DNA of 64,000 nt. Origin: Enterobacter sp. 10-1 (GTDB lineage Bacteria; Pseudomonadota; Gammaproteobacteria; Enterobacterales; Enterobacteriaceae). The stretch is taken from contig NISF01000003.1 of NCBI GenBank assembly GCA_002270295.1, forward strand, positions 496,001 through 560,000, in the 5' to 3' direction. The notes beneath the pieces are model-generated. The model saw nothing but the letters and a program-made list of their open reading frames with translations, searched no databases and had not been told where the DNA came from. Shown here piece after piece: positions 34,381-43,755 of this stretch; the first letter of the stretch is position 1; every line of letters starts with the position of its first letter. A program made the translations under genes and the position numbers.

Positions 34381-34431
34381 CTAGTCAGGATGATGGTGAT
34401 GATGGTGGTTTTTAGATTGAACGCAGTTCAT
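34381..34431 (-). CDS. hisL: his operon leader peptide
   Basis: A 16-residue frame, MNCVQSKNHHHHHHPD, read on the minus strand 150 bp before hisG. The E. coli peptide as I recall it, MTRVQFKHHHHHHHPD, has seven consecutive His; here there are six, and the first His position is Asn (AAC). Translation through the His codons senses charged tRNA-His and sets the attenuator. The preceding GAGAATTTT contains a plausible ribosome-binding site. The identification is certain from the His run, the PD ending and the attenuator. Confidence 0.96.
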   Translation of the reverse strand: MNCVQSKNHHHHHHPD

Positions 34432-34607
34432 AAAATTCTCTTTGAATGACTATGCATTTGATGCCTTTTAACCTAAACCAGTTCAGCGGCATAAAGCAAG
34501 GGCTTTTTACTATCATTAATTCATTTCATATTGACCGAAGAAATTGTCAGCTGCCGCCGGCTGGCGTAGCCTTAAGTCAGCACAGCGAAAGAGTCAGGAG
34601 CCAGGAT

Positions 34608-35432
34608 ATGAAAAAGGTCGCGATTGTCGGATTAGGATGGTTGGGTATGCCCCTTGCGCTGTCGTTGATGGCGCGTGGGTGGGAGGTGACCGGCAGTAAG
34701 ACGACGCAGGATGGCGTGGAGGCGGCACGGATGTGCGGAATTGACGGCTATCCGCTGCGTCTTGAGCCCCAGCTGGTTTGCGACACGGAAGATCTGGATG
34801 CATTGATGAACGTTGATGCGCTGGTTATCACCTTACCGGCTCGCCGCACCGGGCCGGGGGAGGATTTCTATCTGCAGGCGGTACAGGAAATTGTGGATAC
34901 CGCTTTAGCCCACCACGTGCCGCGGATAATTTTTACCAGCTCAACCTCGGTGTATGGCAACGCCAGCGGCACCTTAAAAGAGGGGGCCCCCCGAAATCCG
35001 CAAACCGCCAGCGGCAGGGTGCTTAAAGAGCTGGAGGACTGGCTGCATAACCTTCCGGGGACCTCGGTCGATATTTTACGCCTCGCCGGGCTGGTGGGGC
35101 CCTCGCGCCATCCGGGACGTTTCTTTGCCGGTAAGTCGGCGCCGGACGGCCAGCAAGGGGTCAATCTGGTCCATCTGCAGGATGTTATCGCCGCGATTGA
35201 GCTGCTGCTGCAGGCCCCGAAGGGCGGACACATCTATAATATATGTGCGCCAAAGCATCCCGCTCGCGGCGTCTTCTATCCGCAGATGGCCCGCGAACTT
35301 GGCATTCCGCCGCCGGTGTTTGCCGATAATCCGGACGGCGGTAGCGGCAAGATTATCGACGGCAACCGTATCTGCTATGAGCTGGGGTTTGAGTATCAGT
35401 ACCCGGACCCGCTGGTCATGCCGATGGAATAA
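34608..35432 (+). CDS. yeeZ: NAD-dependent epimerase/dehydratase-like protein YeeZ
   Basis: A 274-residue protein that follows the E. coli YeeZ sequence closely: MKKVAIVGLGWLGMPLALSLMARGWEVTGSKTT at the N-terminus, a Rossmann fold with GLGWLG, and FTSSTSVYG and GRFFAGK further on. It resembles extended SDRs, but the usual catalytic YxxxK is not evident, so its activity is undefined. I chose the ATG at 34608 after AGGAGCCAGGAT. A longer in-frame start at 34446 would reach into the his promoter region. It diverges from hisL, with a 176-bp shared spacer. Confidence 0.93.
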   Translation: MKKVAIVGLGWLGMPLALSLMARGWEVTGSKTTQDGVEAARMCGIDGYPLRLEPQLVCDTEDLDALMNVDALVITLPARRTGPGEDFYLQAVQEIVDTALAHHVPRIIFTSSTSVYGNASGTLKEGAPRNPQTASGRVLKELEDWLHNLPGTSVDILRLAGLVGPSRHPGRFFAGKSAPDGQQGVNLVHLQDVIAAIELLLQAPKGGHIYNICAPKHPARGVFYPQMARELGIPPPVFADNPDGGSGKIIDGNRICYELGFEYQYPDPLVMPME

Positions 35433-35470
35433 TCAGTCAGCGGGAAATCGCGAACCGTAAGGGGGCGGCG

Positions 35471-36361
35471 ATGAAACCACTGCTGGATGTCCTCGTTATT
35501 CTGGATGCGCTGGAAAAAGAGGGGAGCTTTGCCGCAGCGTCGGCAAAGCTTTATAAAACGCCCTCCGCGCTGAGCTACACCATTCACAAGCTGGAAAGCG
35601 ACCTCAATATTCAGCTTCTTGACCGCAGCGGACACCGCGCGCGCTTTACGCCCACCGGGCAGCTGCTTCTGGAAAAGGGGCGCGAAGTGCTGCACACCGC
35701 CCGCGAGCTGGAAAAACAGGCGATTAAGCTGCACCAGGGCTGGGAAAATGCGCTGGTCATTGCCGTGGACGCCACCTTTCCCTTCTCTTTACTGGCGCCG
35801 CTGGTGGGCCAGTTTTACCAGCAGCACAATCTGGCGCAGCTGCGCTTTTGCCGCGAGACGCTAACCGACCGCTGGGAGGCGTTGGTTGAAGGGCGGGCGG
35901 ATATCGTGCTGGGGGCGTTAAGCGACCCGCCGGCTCTTGGCGGCTACGGTTTCAGCCCGCTGGGCGAGCTGGAGCATGTTTTTGTCGTCGCGCCGCAGCA
36001 TCCGCTGGCGCAGATGCCGGAACCGCTGAGCTGGCGGGTGATGAAGCGCCAGCGGGCCATTATCTGCGGCGGCGGCTGGCCATCAGCCGACGATCGGGAG
36101 CATCTGGCCGCGTTTGATTTTCCCGGCCAGCTGGAGCTGGTTTCCGCCGGTCTCGGCTGGGGCTATCTGCCGCGATACCTGGCGCAGCCCCAGCTGGACC
36201 GCGGCGAGCTGATAATGAAAGAGGTCGCCGCCCATCAGCCGATTCATCGGGCGTGGATTGGCTGGCAGGAGGACGCTTCCGGCCTCGCCAGCGGATGGTG
36301 GCAGAATGCAGTTTTAGCAAATAATGCTATTGGCAGGATATACAATACTAAAATCGTATGA
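35471..36361 (+). CDS. yeeY: LysR-family transcriptional regulator YeeY
   Basis: A 296-residue regulator. The N-terminal winged helix-turn-helix (residues ~5-64: LVILDALEKEGSFAAASAKLYKTPSALSYTIHKLESDL) is nearly the same as I recall for E. coli YeeY. The effector-binding domain (~90-290) is more divergent, notably in the middle (GGGWPSADDREHLAAFDF). It lies 38 bases after yeeZ and upstream of plaP, as in E. coli. The inducer is unknown. Confidence 0.9.
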   Translation: MKPLLDVLVILDALEKEGSFAAASAKLYKTPSALSYTIHKLESDLNIQLLDRSGHRARFTPTGQLLLEKGREVLHTARELEKQAIKLHQGWENALVIAVDATFPFSLLAPLVGQFYQQHNLAQLRFCRETLTDRWEALVEGRADIVLGALSDPPALGGYGFSPLGELEHVFVVAPQHPLAQMPEPLSWRVMKRQRAIICGGGWPSADDREHLAAFDFPGQLELVSAGLGWGYLPRYLAQPQLDRGELIMKEVAAHQPIHRAWIGWQEDASGLASGWWQNAVLANNAIGRIYNTKIV

Positions 36362-36464
36362 ATATTAGGATGTTAAATAATTCCTACAATTATTTGGCTC
36401 TTCAACGGCTTGTCATCCGGCCAGTAAATGTTGCAAAATACGCGGCCTGAAAAACAGAAACTAG

Positions 36465-36496
36465 CCGACGCTTTTTAAAGTGTCGGTTATTTTTTT
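36465..36496 (+). terminator. Terminator after yeeY
   Basis: CCGACGC and GTGTCGG pair with one mismatch around a TTTTTAAA loop, followed by TTATTTTTTT. It lies 104 bp beyond the yeeY stop and 155 bp before plaP. Confidence 0.6.
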
Positions 36497-36650
36497 GCTT
36501 TAAAGACACATCATTCAATACCAAGAGGCCGGGCTTCGTACCGGATAGATATTTACTAAAAACCGACAGTTGTTGTCGCTGAGGAATACACAGAAATGGG
36601 GCAATTTTTTGCTTACGCGATGGCTTTCGCCGTAAAAGGGGATGACCACA

Positions 36651-38009
36651 ATGTCGCATAACGCTACTCCAAAAACCTCTCGCGTGGAATTACGTAAAAC
36701 CCTTACGTTGATTCCGGTTGTCATGATGGGCCTGGCCTATATGCAGCCGATGACGCTGTTCGATACGTTTGGTATCGTCTCTGGATTGACTGACGGTCAC
36801 GTTGCGACGGCCTACGCCTTCGCGCTGATCGCAATTCTTTTCACGGCGCTGAGCTACGGTAAACTGGTTCGTCGTTTTCCGTCGGCAGGCTCCGCCTACA
36901 CCTACGCTCAGAAATCTATCAGCCCGGCCGTTGGCTTTATGGTTGGCTGGTCATCGCTGCTCGACTATCTGTTTATGCCGATGATCAACATCCTGCTGGC
37001 GAAGATTTACTTTGAAGCGCTGATGCCTTCCGTTCCGTCGTGGATCTTCGTGGTTGCGCTGGTCGGTTTTATGACCGTATCCAACCTGCGCAGCATCAAG
37101 GCCGTGGCGAACTTCAATACCCTGATTGTGGTTCTGCAGATGGGTATCGTGGCGGTTATCGTCGGCCTGATTATCTACGGCGTCATGCACGGTGAAGGCG
37201 CCGGTACGCTGACCAGTACCCGTCCGTTCTGGTCTGAAGGGGCCCACGTGGTGCCGATGATTACCGGTGCGACCATTCTGTGCTTCTCGTTCCTCGGCTT
37301 TGACGGTATCTCTTCTCTGTCTGAAGAGACCAAAGACGCAGAGCGCGTGATCCCGAAGGCTATCTTCCTGACCGCGCTGATCGGCGGGATGATCTTCATC
37401 GGCGCCTCTTACTTCCTGCAGCTGTACTTCCCGGATATCTCGCGCTTTAAAGATCCGGACGCGTCGCAGCCTGAAATCATGCTGTACGTAGCGGGCAAAA
37501 CCTTCCAGTGGGGCGTGCTGATCTTCTCCAGCGTGACCGTTCTGGCTTCCGGCATGGCCGCACACGCGGGCGTTTCCCGTCTGATGTACGTGATGGGCCG
37601 CGACGGCGTATTCCCGACCAGCTTCTTCGGCTACGTTCACCCGAAATGGCGTACCCCGGCGTTTAACGTCCTGCTGGTGGGCGCGATTGCGCTGCTGGCG
37701 ATTAAATTCGACCTGGTGACCGCGACGGCGCTGATTAACTTCGGGGCGCTGGTGGCCTTCACCTTCGTTAACCTGTCGGTGATTTCACAGTTCTGGATCC
37801 GTGAGAAGCGTAACAAGACCCTGAAAGACCACATCAACTACCTGGTGCTGCCAACCTGTGGCGCGCTGACCGTAGGCGCACTGTGGGTCAACCTGGAACA
37901 GAGTTCTATGGTTCTGGGCCTGATTTGGGGCACCATCGGCCTGGTTTATCTGGCCTGCGTGACCCGTCGTTTCCGCAACCCGGTTCCGCAGTACGAAGAC
38001 ATTGCCTGA
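36651..38009 (+). CDS. plaP: Putrescine importer PlaP (APC superfamily)
   Basis: PlaP (YeeF) is the low-affinity putrescine:H+ symporter of the inner membrane in E. coli. The 452-residue product starts [20 protein letters not shown], nearly the E. coli N-terminus, and has twelve hydrophobic helices with the APC signatures [15 protein letters not shown] (first helix) and [27 protein letters not shown] (helix 6 and following loop). I chose the ATG at 36651 with AAAAGGGG ten bases upstream; an ATG at 36642 touches that sequence. A terminator follows. It is monocistronic. Confidence 0.95.
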   Translation: MSHNATPKTSRVELRKTLTLIPVVMMGLAYMQPMTLFDTFGIVSGLTDGHVATAYAFALIAILFTALSYGKLVRRFPSAGSAYTYAQKSISPAVGFMVGWSSLLDYLFMPMINILLAKIYFEALMPSVPSWIFVVALVGFMTVSNLRSIKAVANFNTLIVVLQMGIVAVIVGLIIYGVMHGEGAGTLTSTRPFWSEGAHVVPMITGATILCFSFLGFDGISSLSEETKDAERVIPKAIFLTALIGGMIFIGASYFLQLYFPDISRFKDPDASQPEIMLYVAGKTFQWGVLIFSSVTVLASGMAAHAGVSRLMYVMGRDGVFPTSFFGYVHPKWRTPAFNVLLVGAIALLAIKFDLVTATALINFGALVAFTFVNLSVISQFWIREKRNKTLKDHINYLVLPTCGALTVGALWVNLEQSSMVLGLIWGTIGLVYLACVTRRFRNPVPQYEDIA

Positions 38010-38030
38010 TCGGGCGACAGGATAAAAAAA

Positions 38031-38056
38031 GCCGGGGGGAGACCTCCGGCTTTTTT
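38031..38056 (+). terminator. Terminator after plaP
   Basis: GCCGGGGG, loop GAGA, CCTCCGGC (one G-U pair), flanked by AAAAAA and TTTTTT. The A/T symmetry makes it able to work in both directions between the convergent plaP and the ArsR-type regulator. Confidence 0.88.
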
Positions 38057-38063
38057 GTTTCCG

Positions 38064-38381
38064 CTACTTCTGCACTTCCTGGCGCATCACTCTGAGTAGC
38101 GTATCCAGCAGCCCGGGAAAACGCGCCTCCAGATCCTCCCGGCGCAGCGAAATCATATTCTCCCGCCCCTGCGGGCGCTGCCATATCACGCCGCTATCGC
38201 GCAGAACGCGCCAGTGGTGGGTCATGGTGGACTTCGCGACGTCTTCATGGCGCAGGGCGTTGCAGCTCTGCTCGCTGCCGTCGGCGAGGATGCGAATAAT
38301 CTCCAGCCGCATCGGATTCCCAAGGGCAAAAAGAACATTTTCAAGGCGGATTTGTTCACGTTCGGGGTGATTGGCGATCAT
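38064..38381 (-). CDS. ArsR-type winged-helix transcriptional regulator
   Basis: A 105-residue protein with one winged helix-turn-helix: ENVLFALGNPMRLEIIRILADG, then SKSTMTHHWRVLRDSGV-like recognition helix (residues ~45-65) and a wing PQGRENMISLRRED. No metal-binding CxC pair is present, so it belongs to the non-metal ArsR group that commonly represses a divergent gene. It diverges from the EF-G paralogue across 237 bp containing two palindromes, and probably controls that gene and itself. Confidence 0.85.
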   Translation of the reverse strand: MIANHPEREQIRLENVLFALGNPMRLEIIRILADGSEQSCNALRHEDVAKSTMTHHWRVLRDSGVIWQRPQGRENMISLRREDLEARFPGLLDTLLRVMRQEVQK

Positions 38382-38405
38382 AATATTCCTGTGTCGGCGG
38401 TTGCT

Positions 38406-38421
38406 CTGTTCCGCGGAACAG
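38406..38421. promoter_or_regulatory. Perfect 16-bp palindrome in the arsR-fusA2 spacer
   Basis: CTGTTCCGCGGAACAG is a perfect palindrome 25 bp before the ArsR-type regulator start. It is a candidate operator for that regulator, or a transcript hairpin. Confidence 0.4.
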
Positions 38422-38533
38422 CAGCCCGTATCGGCGGTTGGCCGGTAATATACCCAAACTCAATCGCTAAAGCCACGCGCGCTGCCGCAGCTTCACCAAT
38501 AGTAACGATAGCAAAAATAGTTCTAATATACTC

Positions 38534-38545
38534 GTACAGTTGTAC
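38534..38545. promoter_or_regulatory. 12-bp palindrome near the fusA2 promoter
   Basis: GTACAGTTGTAC, 74 bp upstream of the EF-G paralogue, followed at once by TATGAT, a candidate -10 hexamer. Its position fits an operator blocking fusA2 transcription. Confidence 0.35.
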
Positions 38546-38618
38546 TATGATAGATGCCGTTGAACGAACCGCGGCCATTTCGCCGCTCACTGACAGTCAA
38601 AATGACTAAGGACGCATC

Positions 38619-40721
38619 ATGCCCCGACCCATCCCCCTCGAACGTTATCGCAACATCGGTATCTCCGCGCATATCGATGCCGGTAAAACCACCACCACTG
38701 AGCGCATTCTGTTTTATACCGGAATGAGCCATAAGCTGGGTGAAGTACACGATGGCGCGGCAACAACCGACTGGATGGCGCAGGAGCAAGAGCGCGGGAT
38801 CACCATAACCTCCGCCGCGGTCAGCTGTTTCTGGCCCGGTATGGACCGCAGCTTTGAGCCGCACCGCATTAATATCATCGACACCCCAGGGCACGTCGAT
38901 TTTACGATTGAAGTCGAACGCTCCATGCGGGTGCTGGATGGCGCGGTAATGGTCTACGACTCCGTGGGCGGCGTGCAGCCGCAGTCGGAAACCGTATGGC
39001 GGCAGGCGAATAAGTACCAGGTCCCGCGGCTGGCCTTCGTCAATAAAATGGACCGCCCCGGCGCCGATTTCTTCCGCGTGGTGCAGATGATGATCGACCG
39101 CCTGAAGGCCAACCCGGTACCGGTGGTGATTCCCGTCGGCGCCGAGGAGCATTTCGTTGGGGTCGTGGACCTCATCAAAATGCGCGCCATTTTGTGGGAC
39201 GATGCGACCCAGGGGATGACCTTCAGCTATGCGCCGGTGCCGGATGAGCTGCTGGCAACCGCCCGCCAGTGGCGGGAGAAAATGGTCTCAGCGGCGGCGG
39301 AAGCCAGCGATGAGCTGATGGACAAATATCTGGAAACGGGCGATCTGAGCGAGGCTGAGATCGTAGCCGGGCTGCGTAAGCGCACCGTTGCCGGAGAGAT
39401 CCAGCCGGTGCTGTGCGGCAGCGCCTTTAAGAATAAAGGCGTCCAGCGGATGCTCGACGCGGTCGTCGAACTGATGCCTTCCCCGCTGGATATCCCGGCG
39501 ATTCAGGGCGTTGATGAGAAAGGCCGGCCGGCAGAGCGCCATCCTGCTGACGATGAACCGCTCTCAGCGCTGGCGTTCAAGCTGATGACCGACCCCTACG
39601 TGGGCCAGCTGACCTTTATCCGCGTCTATTCTGGCACCCTGAAGAAAGGGGATGCGGTGTATAACCCGGTTAAAGGTAAAAAAGAGCGTATCGGCCGCAT
39701 CGTGCTGATGCACGCCAACGATCGCCACGAGGTGGACGAGCTGCATGCCGGCGATATCGCCGCCTGCGTCGGTCTAAAAGACGTCACCACCGGCGACACG
39801 CTGTGCGATCCGAACGCGATCGTTACCCTGGAGCGGATGGAGTTTCCGGAGCCGGTGATTTCGCTGGCTATCGAGCCGAAAACCAAAGCGGATCAGGAGA
39901 AAATGGGCATTGCGCTGCAGCGCCTGGCGGCGGAAGATCCGTCGTTCCGCCTGCACACCGACGAGGAGTCAGGCCAGACGATTATTTCCGGGATGGGCGA
40001 GCTGCATCTGGAAATTATCGTTGACCGGATGCGACGCGAATTTGGCGTTGAGGCGAATATCGGCCGCCCGCAGGTAACCTACCGCGAGACGATCCGCAAA
40101 ACGGTGAAAGAGGTGGAAGGCAAATTCGTCCGCCAGTCCGGGGGTAAGGGGCAGTACGGCCACGTGGTGCTGACTCTCGAACCGCTGGAGCCCGGCAGCG
40201 GCTTCGTATTTGAAGATGCCACCAAAGGCGGGGTGGTGCCGCGCGAGTACATTCCTTCGGTGGAAAAGGGCCTGCGTGAAGCGATGGGCACCGGCGTACT
40301 GGCAGGATATCCGGTGGTGGACGTCAAAGCGACCCTGACTTTTGGTTCGTACCACGACGTCGACTCCTCGGAAATGGCCTTCCGCATGGCGGCCATTTTC
40401 GGCTTCAAGGAGGGCGCGCGCAGGGCCGACCCGGTGATCCTCGAACCGGTGATGCATGTGGAAGCGGAAACGCCGGAAGAGTACGCCGGTAATATTATGG
40501 GCGATCTCTCCTCCCGCCGCGGCATGGTGCAGGGGATGGAAGAGCGCTTCGGCAGCCAGATTATTCGCGCCGACGTGCCGCTGGCCGAGATGTTCGGCTA
40601 TTCCACGACGCTACGCTCGATGTCCCAGGGGCGGGCGACCTACAGCATGGAGTTCCATCATTACGCGGAGGCCCCGCGTAACGTGGCGGAGGCGATTATC
40701 GCCAGCCGCGCGAAAGGGTAA
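38619..40721 (+). CDS. fusA2: Elongation factor G paralogue
   Basis: A 700-residue translational GTPase with the full EF-G layout. The G domain has [16 protein letters not shown] (G1), RGITITSA (G2), DTPGHVDF (G3), [12 protein letters not shown] (G4) and GSAFKNKG (G5). Domains II-V follow, with [14 protein letters not shown] in domain IV and the C-terminal [20 protein letters not shown]. The Klebsiella housekeeping fusA lies with rpsL elsewhere, so this is a second copy, divergent in sequence and linked to its own regulator. A role in ribosome recycling, stress translation or tolerance to an EF-G inhibitor is inference. ATG 38619 follows AAGGACGC. Confidence 0.93.
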   Translation: MPRPIPLERYRNIGISAHIDAGKTTTTERILFYTGMSHKLGEVHDGAATTDWMAQEQERGITITSAAVSCFWPGMDRSFEPHRINIIDTPGHVDFTIEVERSMRVLDGAVMVYDSVGGVQPQSETVWRQANKYQVPRLAFVNKMDRPGADFFRVVQMMIDRLKANPVPVVIPVGAEEHFVGVVDLIKMRAILWDDATQGMTFSYAPVPDELLATARQWREKMVSAAAEASDELMDKYLETGDLSEAEIVAGLRKRTVAGEIQPVLCGSAFKNKGVQRMLDAVVELMPSPLDIPAIQGVDEKGRPAERHPADDEPLSALAFKLMTDPYVGQLTFIRVYSGTLKKGDAVYNPVKGKKERIGRIVLMHANDRHEVDELHAGDIAACVGLKDVTTGDTLCDPNAIVTLERMEFPEPVISLAIEPKTKADQEKMGIALQRLAAEDPSFRLHTDEESGQTIISGMGELHLEIIVDRMRREFGVEANIGRPQVTYRETIRKTVKEVEGKFVRQSGGKGQYGHVVLTLEPLEPGSGFVFEDATKGGVVPREYIPSVEKGLREAMGTGVLAGYPVVDVKATLTFGSYHDVDSSEMAFRMAAIFGFKEGARRADPVILEPVMHVEAETPEEYAGNIMGDLSSRRGMVQGMEERFGSQIIRADVPLAEMFGYSTTLRSMSQGRATYSMEFHHYAEAPRNVAEAIIASRAKG

Positions 40722-40728
40722 ATAACCG

Positions 40729-40765
40729 TTCCCGGCCTGCGCCACGCTGAGCCGGGAATTTATTT
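40729..40765 (+). terminator. Terminator after fusA2
   Basis: TTCCCGGC and GCCGGGAA flank a 14-base loop, followed by TTTATTTA. It lies between convergent fusA2 and sbcB. Confidence 0.7.
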
Positions 40766-40768
40766 ATA

Positions 40769-42193
40769 TTAAACAATATCCTGCGCGTACTGCCACAGCG
40801 CTTTCACTAGCGTCAGCTTTTCATTATCGTCAGCATACTGCTGCTGCAATGTCTGCAGCTCATCGGCATAAGCCTGCAAAAACTCCGGCGTAAACACCTC
40901 CCGACGATGCTCTAACCAGCGCTGCTGCTCGGCTTCATCGAGGCTGCCGGGGAAGTTTCGCGCGCGATAGTTAAACAGCAGGTGTTCGATACGCGGATCG
41001 GCGAAGGTAATGTCCAGCGCCGGCAGGTTGCGCGGCTCGGTCTCCAGCACAATCTTCATCGCCGCGCGGTCGGCATCGCTGAAGAAGCCGTTATAGAGCT
41101 GAGTATCGACGTTGTCGGAAGGAACGAACGGCTCCGCCTCGGCAAAGATCGCCACCACTTTTTCCCGCACCTGCGGCTGGCCGCGCAGCAGCTGCAGGTT
41201 ATCCAGACAGCGCTGACGGTTGATGCCCAGACGCTCCGCGTCTTCCGGGCGCAGCGTATTGGCCTTGGCCAGCACCGGGCATTTGTTGAGGTGGACCAGC
41301 TTGACCGGTACCGCCGGCAGGTCGCCGAGGTCGGCTTTTGCGGTATACAGCCGCTCGCGCAGCGCGTCTGCGTCCAGCTCCAGCAGCGGCGACATATCGC
41401 CGGCAAGGTCAACCATAATCACCGCATTGCGATTATCCGGATGCCAGGCCAGCGGAGCCACCCAGCTGGTGTTGCCGCGTGCGGCGCCGAACATTCCGGA
41501 AACGTGGACCAGCGGCGTCATCTGCGGCACGTCAATCAGCGTCGCCAGCTTGCGCTTATTGCGGAAGGTGTAAAGGTAGTCGAACAGGCGAGGCTGTCGG
41601 GTTTTGACCAGTTTCGCCATGGCGATAGTGGCATACACGTCGGCCATCGCATCGTGGGCGTTACTGTGCTCGATGCCGTTGGCCACGGTCAGATGCTCAA
41701 GGCGAAAGCTGGGCAGGCCGTCGTCGTTTTCCGGCCAGTTGATGCCTTCCGGGCGCAGCGCGTAGCAGGCGCGCATCACGTCCAGCAGATCCCAGCGCGA
41801 GTTATCGTGCTGCCAGCTCCAGGCGTAGGGATCGTAGAAGTTGCGATAGAAAATATTGCGGCTGACTTCGTCATCGAAACGCACGTTGTTGTAACCCACA
41901 ATGCAGGTCTTTGGCACCGTGAACAGATCGTGAATGCGGCGGGCAAAAGCGGCTTCATTGTCGCCCTTGGCGATCGCTTCCTGCGGCGTTATCCCGGTAA
42001 TCATCACCGCCTGGGGCTGCGGCAGATAGTCGTCAGCCGGCTTGCAGTAGAATACCTCGGGCTCGCCGATAACGTTAAGATCCGCATCGGTGCGGATAGC
42101 GGCAAACTGCGCCGGCCGGTCAAGGGACGGGCGGGTGCCAAAGGTCTCGTAGTCGTGGAACAAAAATCCGGGCTGGTTGGCGCTATCTTGCAT
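40769..42193 (-). CDS. sbcB: Exodeoxyribonuclease I
   Basis: SbcB (ExoI) degrades single-stranded DNA 3' to 5' and acts in mismatch repair and recombination. The 474-residue product has the DEDD exonuclease fold: FLFHDYETFGTRPSLDRPAQ (catalytic Asp and Glu), GYNNVRFDDEVSRN, and NAHDAMADVYAT (catalytic His and Asp). An SH3-like domain and the C-terminal helical domain (NYRARNFPGSLDEAEQQRW) follow. I chose the ATG at 42193, which gives MQDSANQPGFLFHDY, close to the E. coli length; a longer frame to 42253 lacks support. Confidence 0.97.
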   Translation of the reverse strand: MQDSANQPGFLFHDYETFGTRPSLDRPAQFAAIRTDADLNVIGEPEVFYCKPADDYLPQPQAVMITGITPQEAIAKGDNEAAFARRIHDLFTVPKTCIVGYNNVRFDDEVSRNIFYRNFYDPYAWSWQHDNSRWDLLDVMRACYALRPEGINWPENDDGLPSFRLEHLTVANGIEHSNAHDAMADVYATIAMAKLVKTRQPRLFDYLYTFRNKRKLATLIDVPQMTPLVHVSGMFGAARGNTSWVAPLAWHPDNRNAVIMVDLAGDMSPLLELDADALRERLYTAKADLGDLPAVPVKLVHLNKCPVLAKANTLRPEDAERLGINRQRCLDNLQLLRGQPQVREKVVAIFAEAEPFVPSDNVDTQLYNGFFSDADRAAMKIVLETEPRNLPALDITFADPRIEHLLFNYRARNFPGSLDEAEQQRWLEHRREVFTPEFLQAYADELQTLQQQYADDNEKLTLVKALWQYAQDIV

Positions 42194-42429
42194 AGTCTGT
42201 CTATTTTCCGTGGTGGTTGGCGTCCATACGCTAAATCGTTCGGGGTGAGCCACAAAGCCAGCGCACGTGCAGCTTGAAGTATGACGGGCTATGGTAAACG
42301 ATTTGTCCGGCCATCAGAAGGGCATCGGCCGCGCAGCGCGTTTATCGTGTCATATTTTCTTGCAATTAAACCATGATATGAAAGGAGAATTTCCGTAAAA
42401 AGGACGGCGGATCTGTAAATCTTGAGGAT

Positions 42430-43602
42430 ATGCCGTTGAAAGGCCGTTTTTTTATTGCTGTAACTTTGCTCGCTTCGAGCGTTTCTTGCGCCTTTGCCGC
42501 GAATGATTTTCCCGTCACCGTGACGCCGCCTTCCATTCAGGCAGGCTCCTGGGTGCTGATGGACTACACCACCGGTCAGATCCTGACCGCCGGTAACGAA
42601 CATCAGCAGCGTAACCCCGCCAGCCTGACGAAATTAATGACCGGCTATGTGGTCGATCGCGCCATCGACAGCCATCGCATTACCTTTGACGATATGGTCA
42701 CCGTCGGCAAAGATGCCTGGGCGAAGGGCAACCCGGTATTCGATGGTTCATCGCTGATGTTCCTCAAGCCCGGCGATCGGCTTAGCGTCCGTGATTTAAG
42801 CCGCGGGCTTATCGTCGACTCCGGTAACGACGCCTGCGTGGCGCTGGCCGACTACGTTGCCGGCGGCCAGCCGCAGTTCGTTGCCCTGATGAATGAATAC
42901 GTACAAAAGCTGCACCTGCAGGACACCCATTTTGAAACCGTACACGGGCTGGATGCGCCGGGGCAGCATAGCTCGGCCTACGATCTGGCGGTCCTGTCTC
43001 GGGCGATTATTCACGGCGATCCTGACGTGTACCACATGTACAGTCAGAAAAGCCTGACGTGGAACGGTATTACCCAGCAGAACCGCAACGGTCTGCTGTG
43101 GGATAAAACCATGAACGTCGATGGCCTGAAAACCGGCCACACCTCCGGCGCCGGTTTTAACCTGATTGCCTCCGCCGTCGACGGCCAGCGTCGCCTGATA
43201 GCGGTGGTGATGGGGGCCGAGAGTCCGAAAGGGCGCGAGCAGCAGGCGGCCAAACTGCTGCACTGGGGCCAGCAAAACTTCGATACCGTCCAGGTCCTGC
43301 AAAAAGGTAAAAAAGTGGGCAGCGAGCCTATCTGGTATGGCGATAAGGACCAGATCCAGCTCGGCACCGACCAGGACTTCTGGTTAGCGCTGCCGAAGTC
43401 GGAGGTTTCGCGTATTAAGGCCAAATATGTGCTGGATCAGAAAGAGCTGGAGGCGCCGATCGCCGCCAATCAGCGGGTCGGGGAGATTTCGCTCTACGAC
43501 GGCGATAAGGTCGTGGCCCACTGGCCGCTGGTGACGCTGGAAAGCGTTGGCGAAGGCGGCCTTTTCTCGCGTATGAGTGATTATCTGCACCACAAGCTCT
43601 GA
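42430..43602 (+). CDS. dacD: D-alanyl-D-alanine carboxypeptidase DacD (PBP6b)
   Basis: DacD trims the terminal D-Ala from peptidoglycan stem peptides in the periplasm. The 390-residue product has a signal peptide ending CAFA-AND near residue 24, the active-site SxxK in NPASLTKLMTGY, the SGN motif in IVDSGNDACVA and the KTG motif in DGLKTGHTSG. A C-terminal beta domain ends in an amphipathic membrane-anchoring helix (GGLFSRMSDYLHHKL). Divergent from sbcB, as in E. coli. Confidence 0.96.
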   Translation: MPLKGRFFIAVTLLASSVSCAFAANDFPVTVTPPSIQAGSWVLMDYTTGQILTAGNEHQQRNPASLTKLMTGYVVDRAIDSHRITFDDMVTVGKDAWAKGNPVFDGSSLMFLKPGDRLSVRDLSRGLIVDSGNDACVALADYVAGGQPQFVALMNEYVQKLHLQDTHFETVHGLDAPGQHSSAYDLAVLSRAIIHGDPDVYHMYSQKSLTWNGITQQNRNGLLWDKTMNVDGLKTGHTSGAGFNLIASAVDGQRRLIAVVMGAESPKGREQQAAKLLHWGQQNFDTVQVLQKGKKVGSEPIWYGDKDQIQLGTDQDFWLALPKSEVSRIKAKYVLDQKELEAPIAANQRVGEISLYDGDKVVAHWPLVTLESVGEGGLFSRMSDYLHHKL

Positions 43603-43608
43603 CCTTCG

Positions 43609-43637
43609 TGCCGCTCTCTCCCGGAGCGGCATCTTTT
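43609..43637 (+). terminator. Terminator after dacD
   Basis: TGCCGCTC and GAGCGGCA around a 7-base loop, followed by TCTTTT, six bases after the dacD stop. Confidence 0.75.
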
Positions 43638-43755
43638 CCCGCAGCGCGCTGTTGTGGCGCTGGTTGGCGATTCGTTTAGTTTCAGTCAATTACCTTACCT
43701 GCTCACCTTTAAGGAAATACGCCGGCGCCCGTGCGCCTGAAATGGAGCTGGGAAG

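Noticed and set aside
34387-34410. CAT/CAC-rich run resembling an engineered His tag
   Set aside because: It is the natural hisL control region, with the attenuator and hisG in the expected order.
40982-42277. 431-codon plus-strand frame opposite sbcB
   Set aside because: Same GC-driven shadow effect; sbcB is certain on the other strand.
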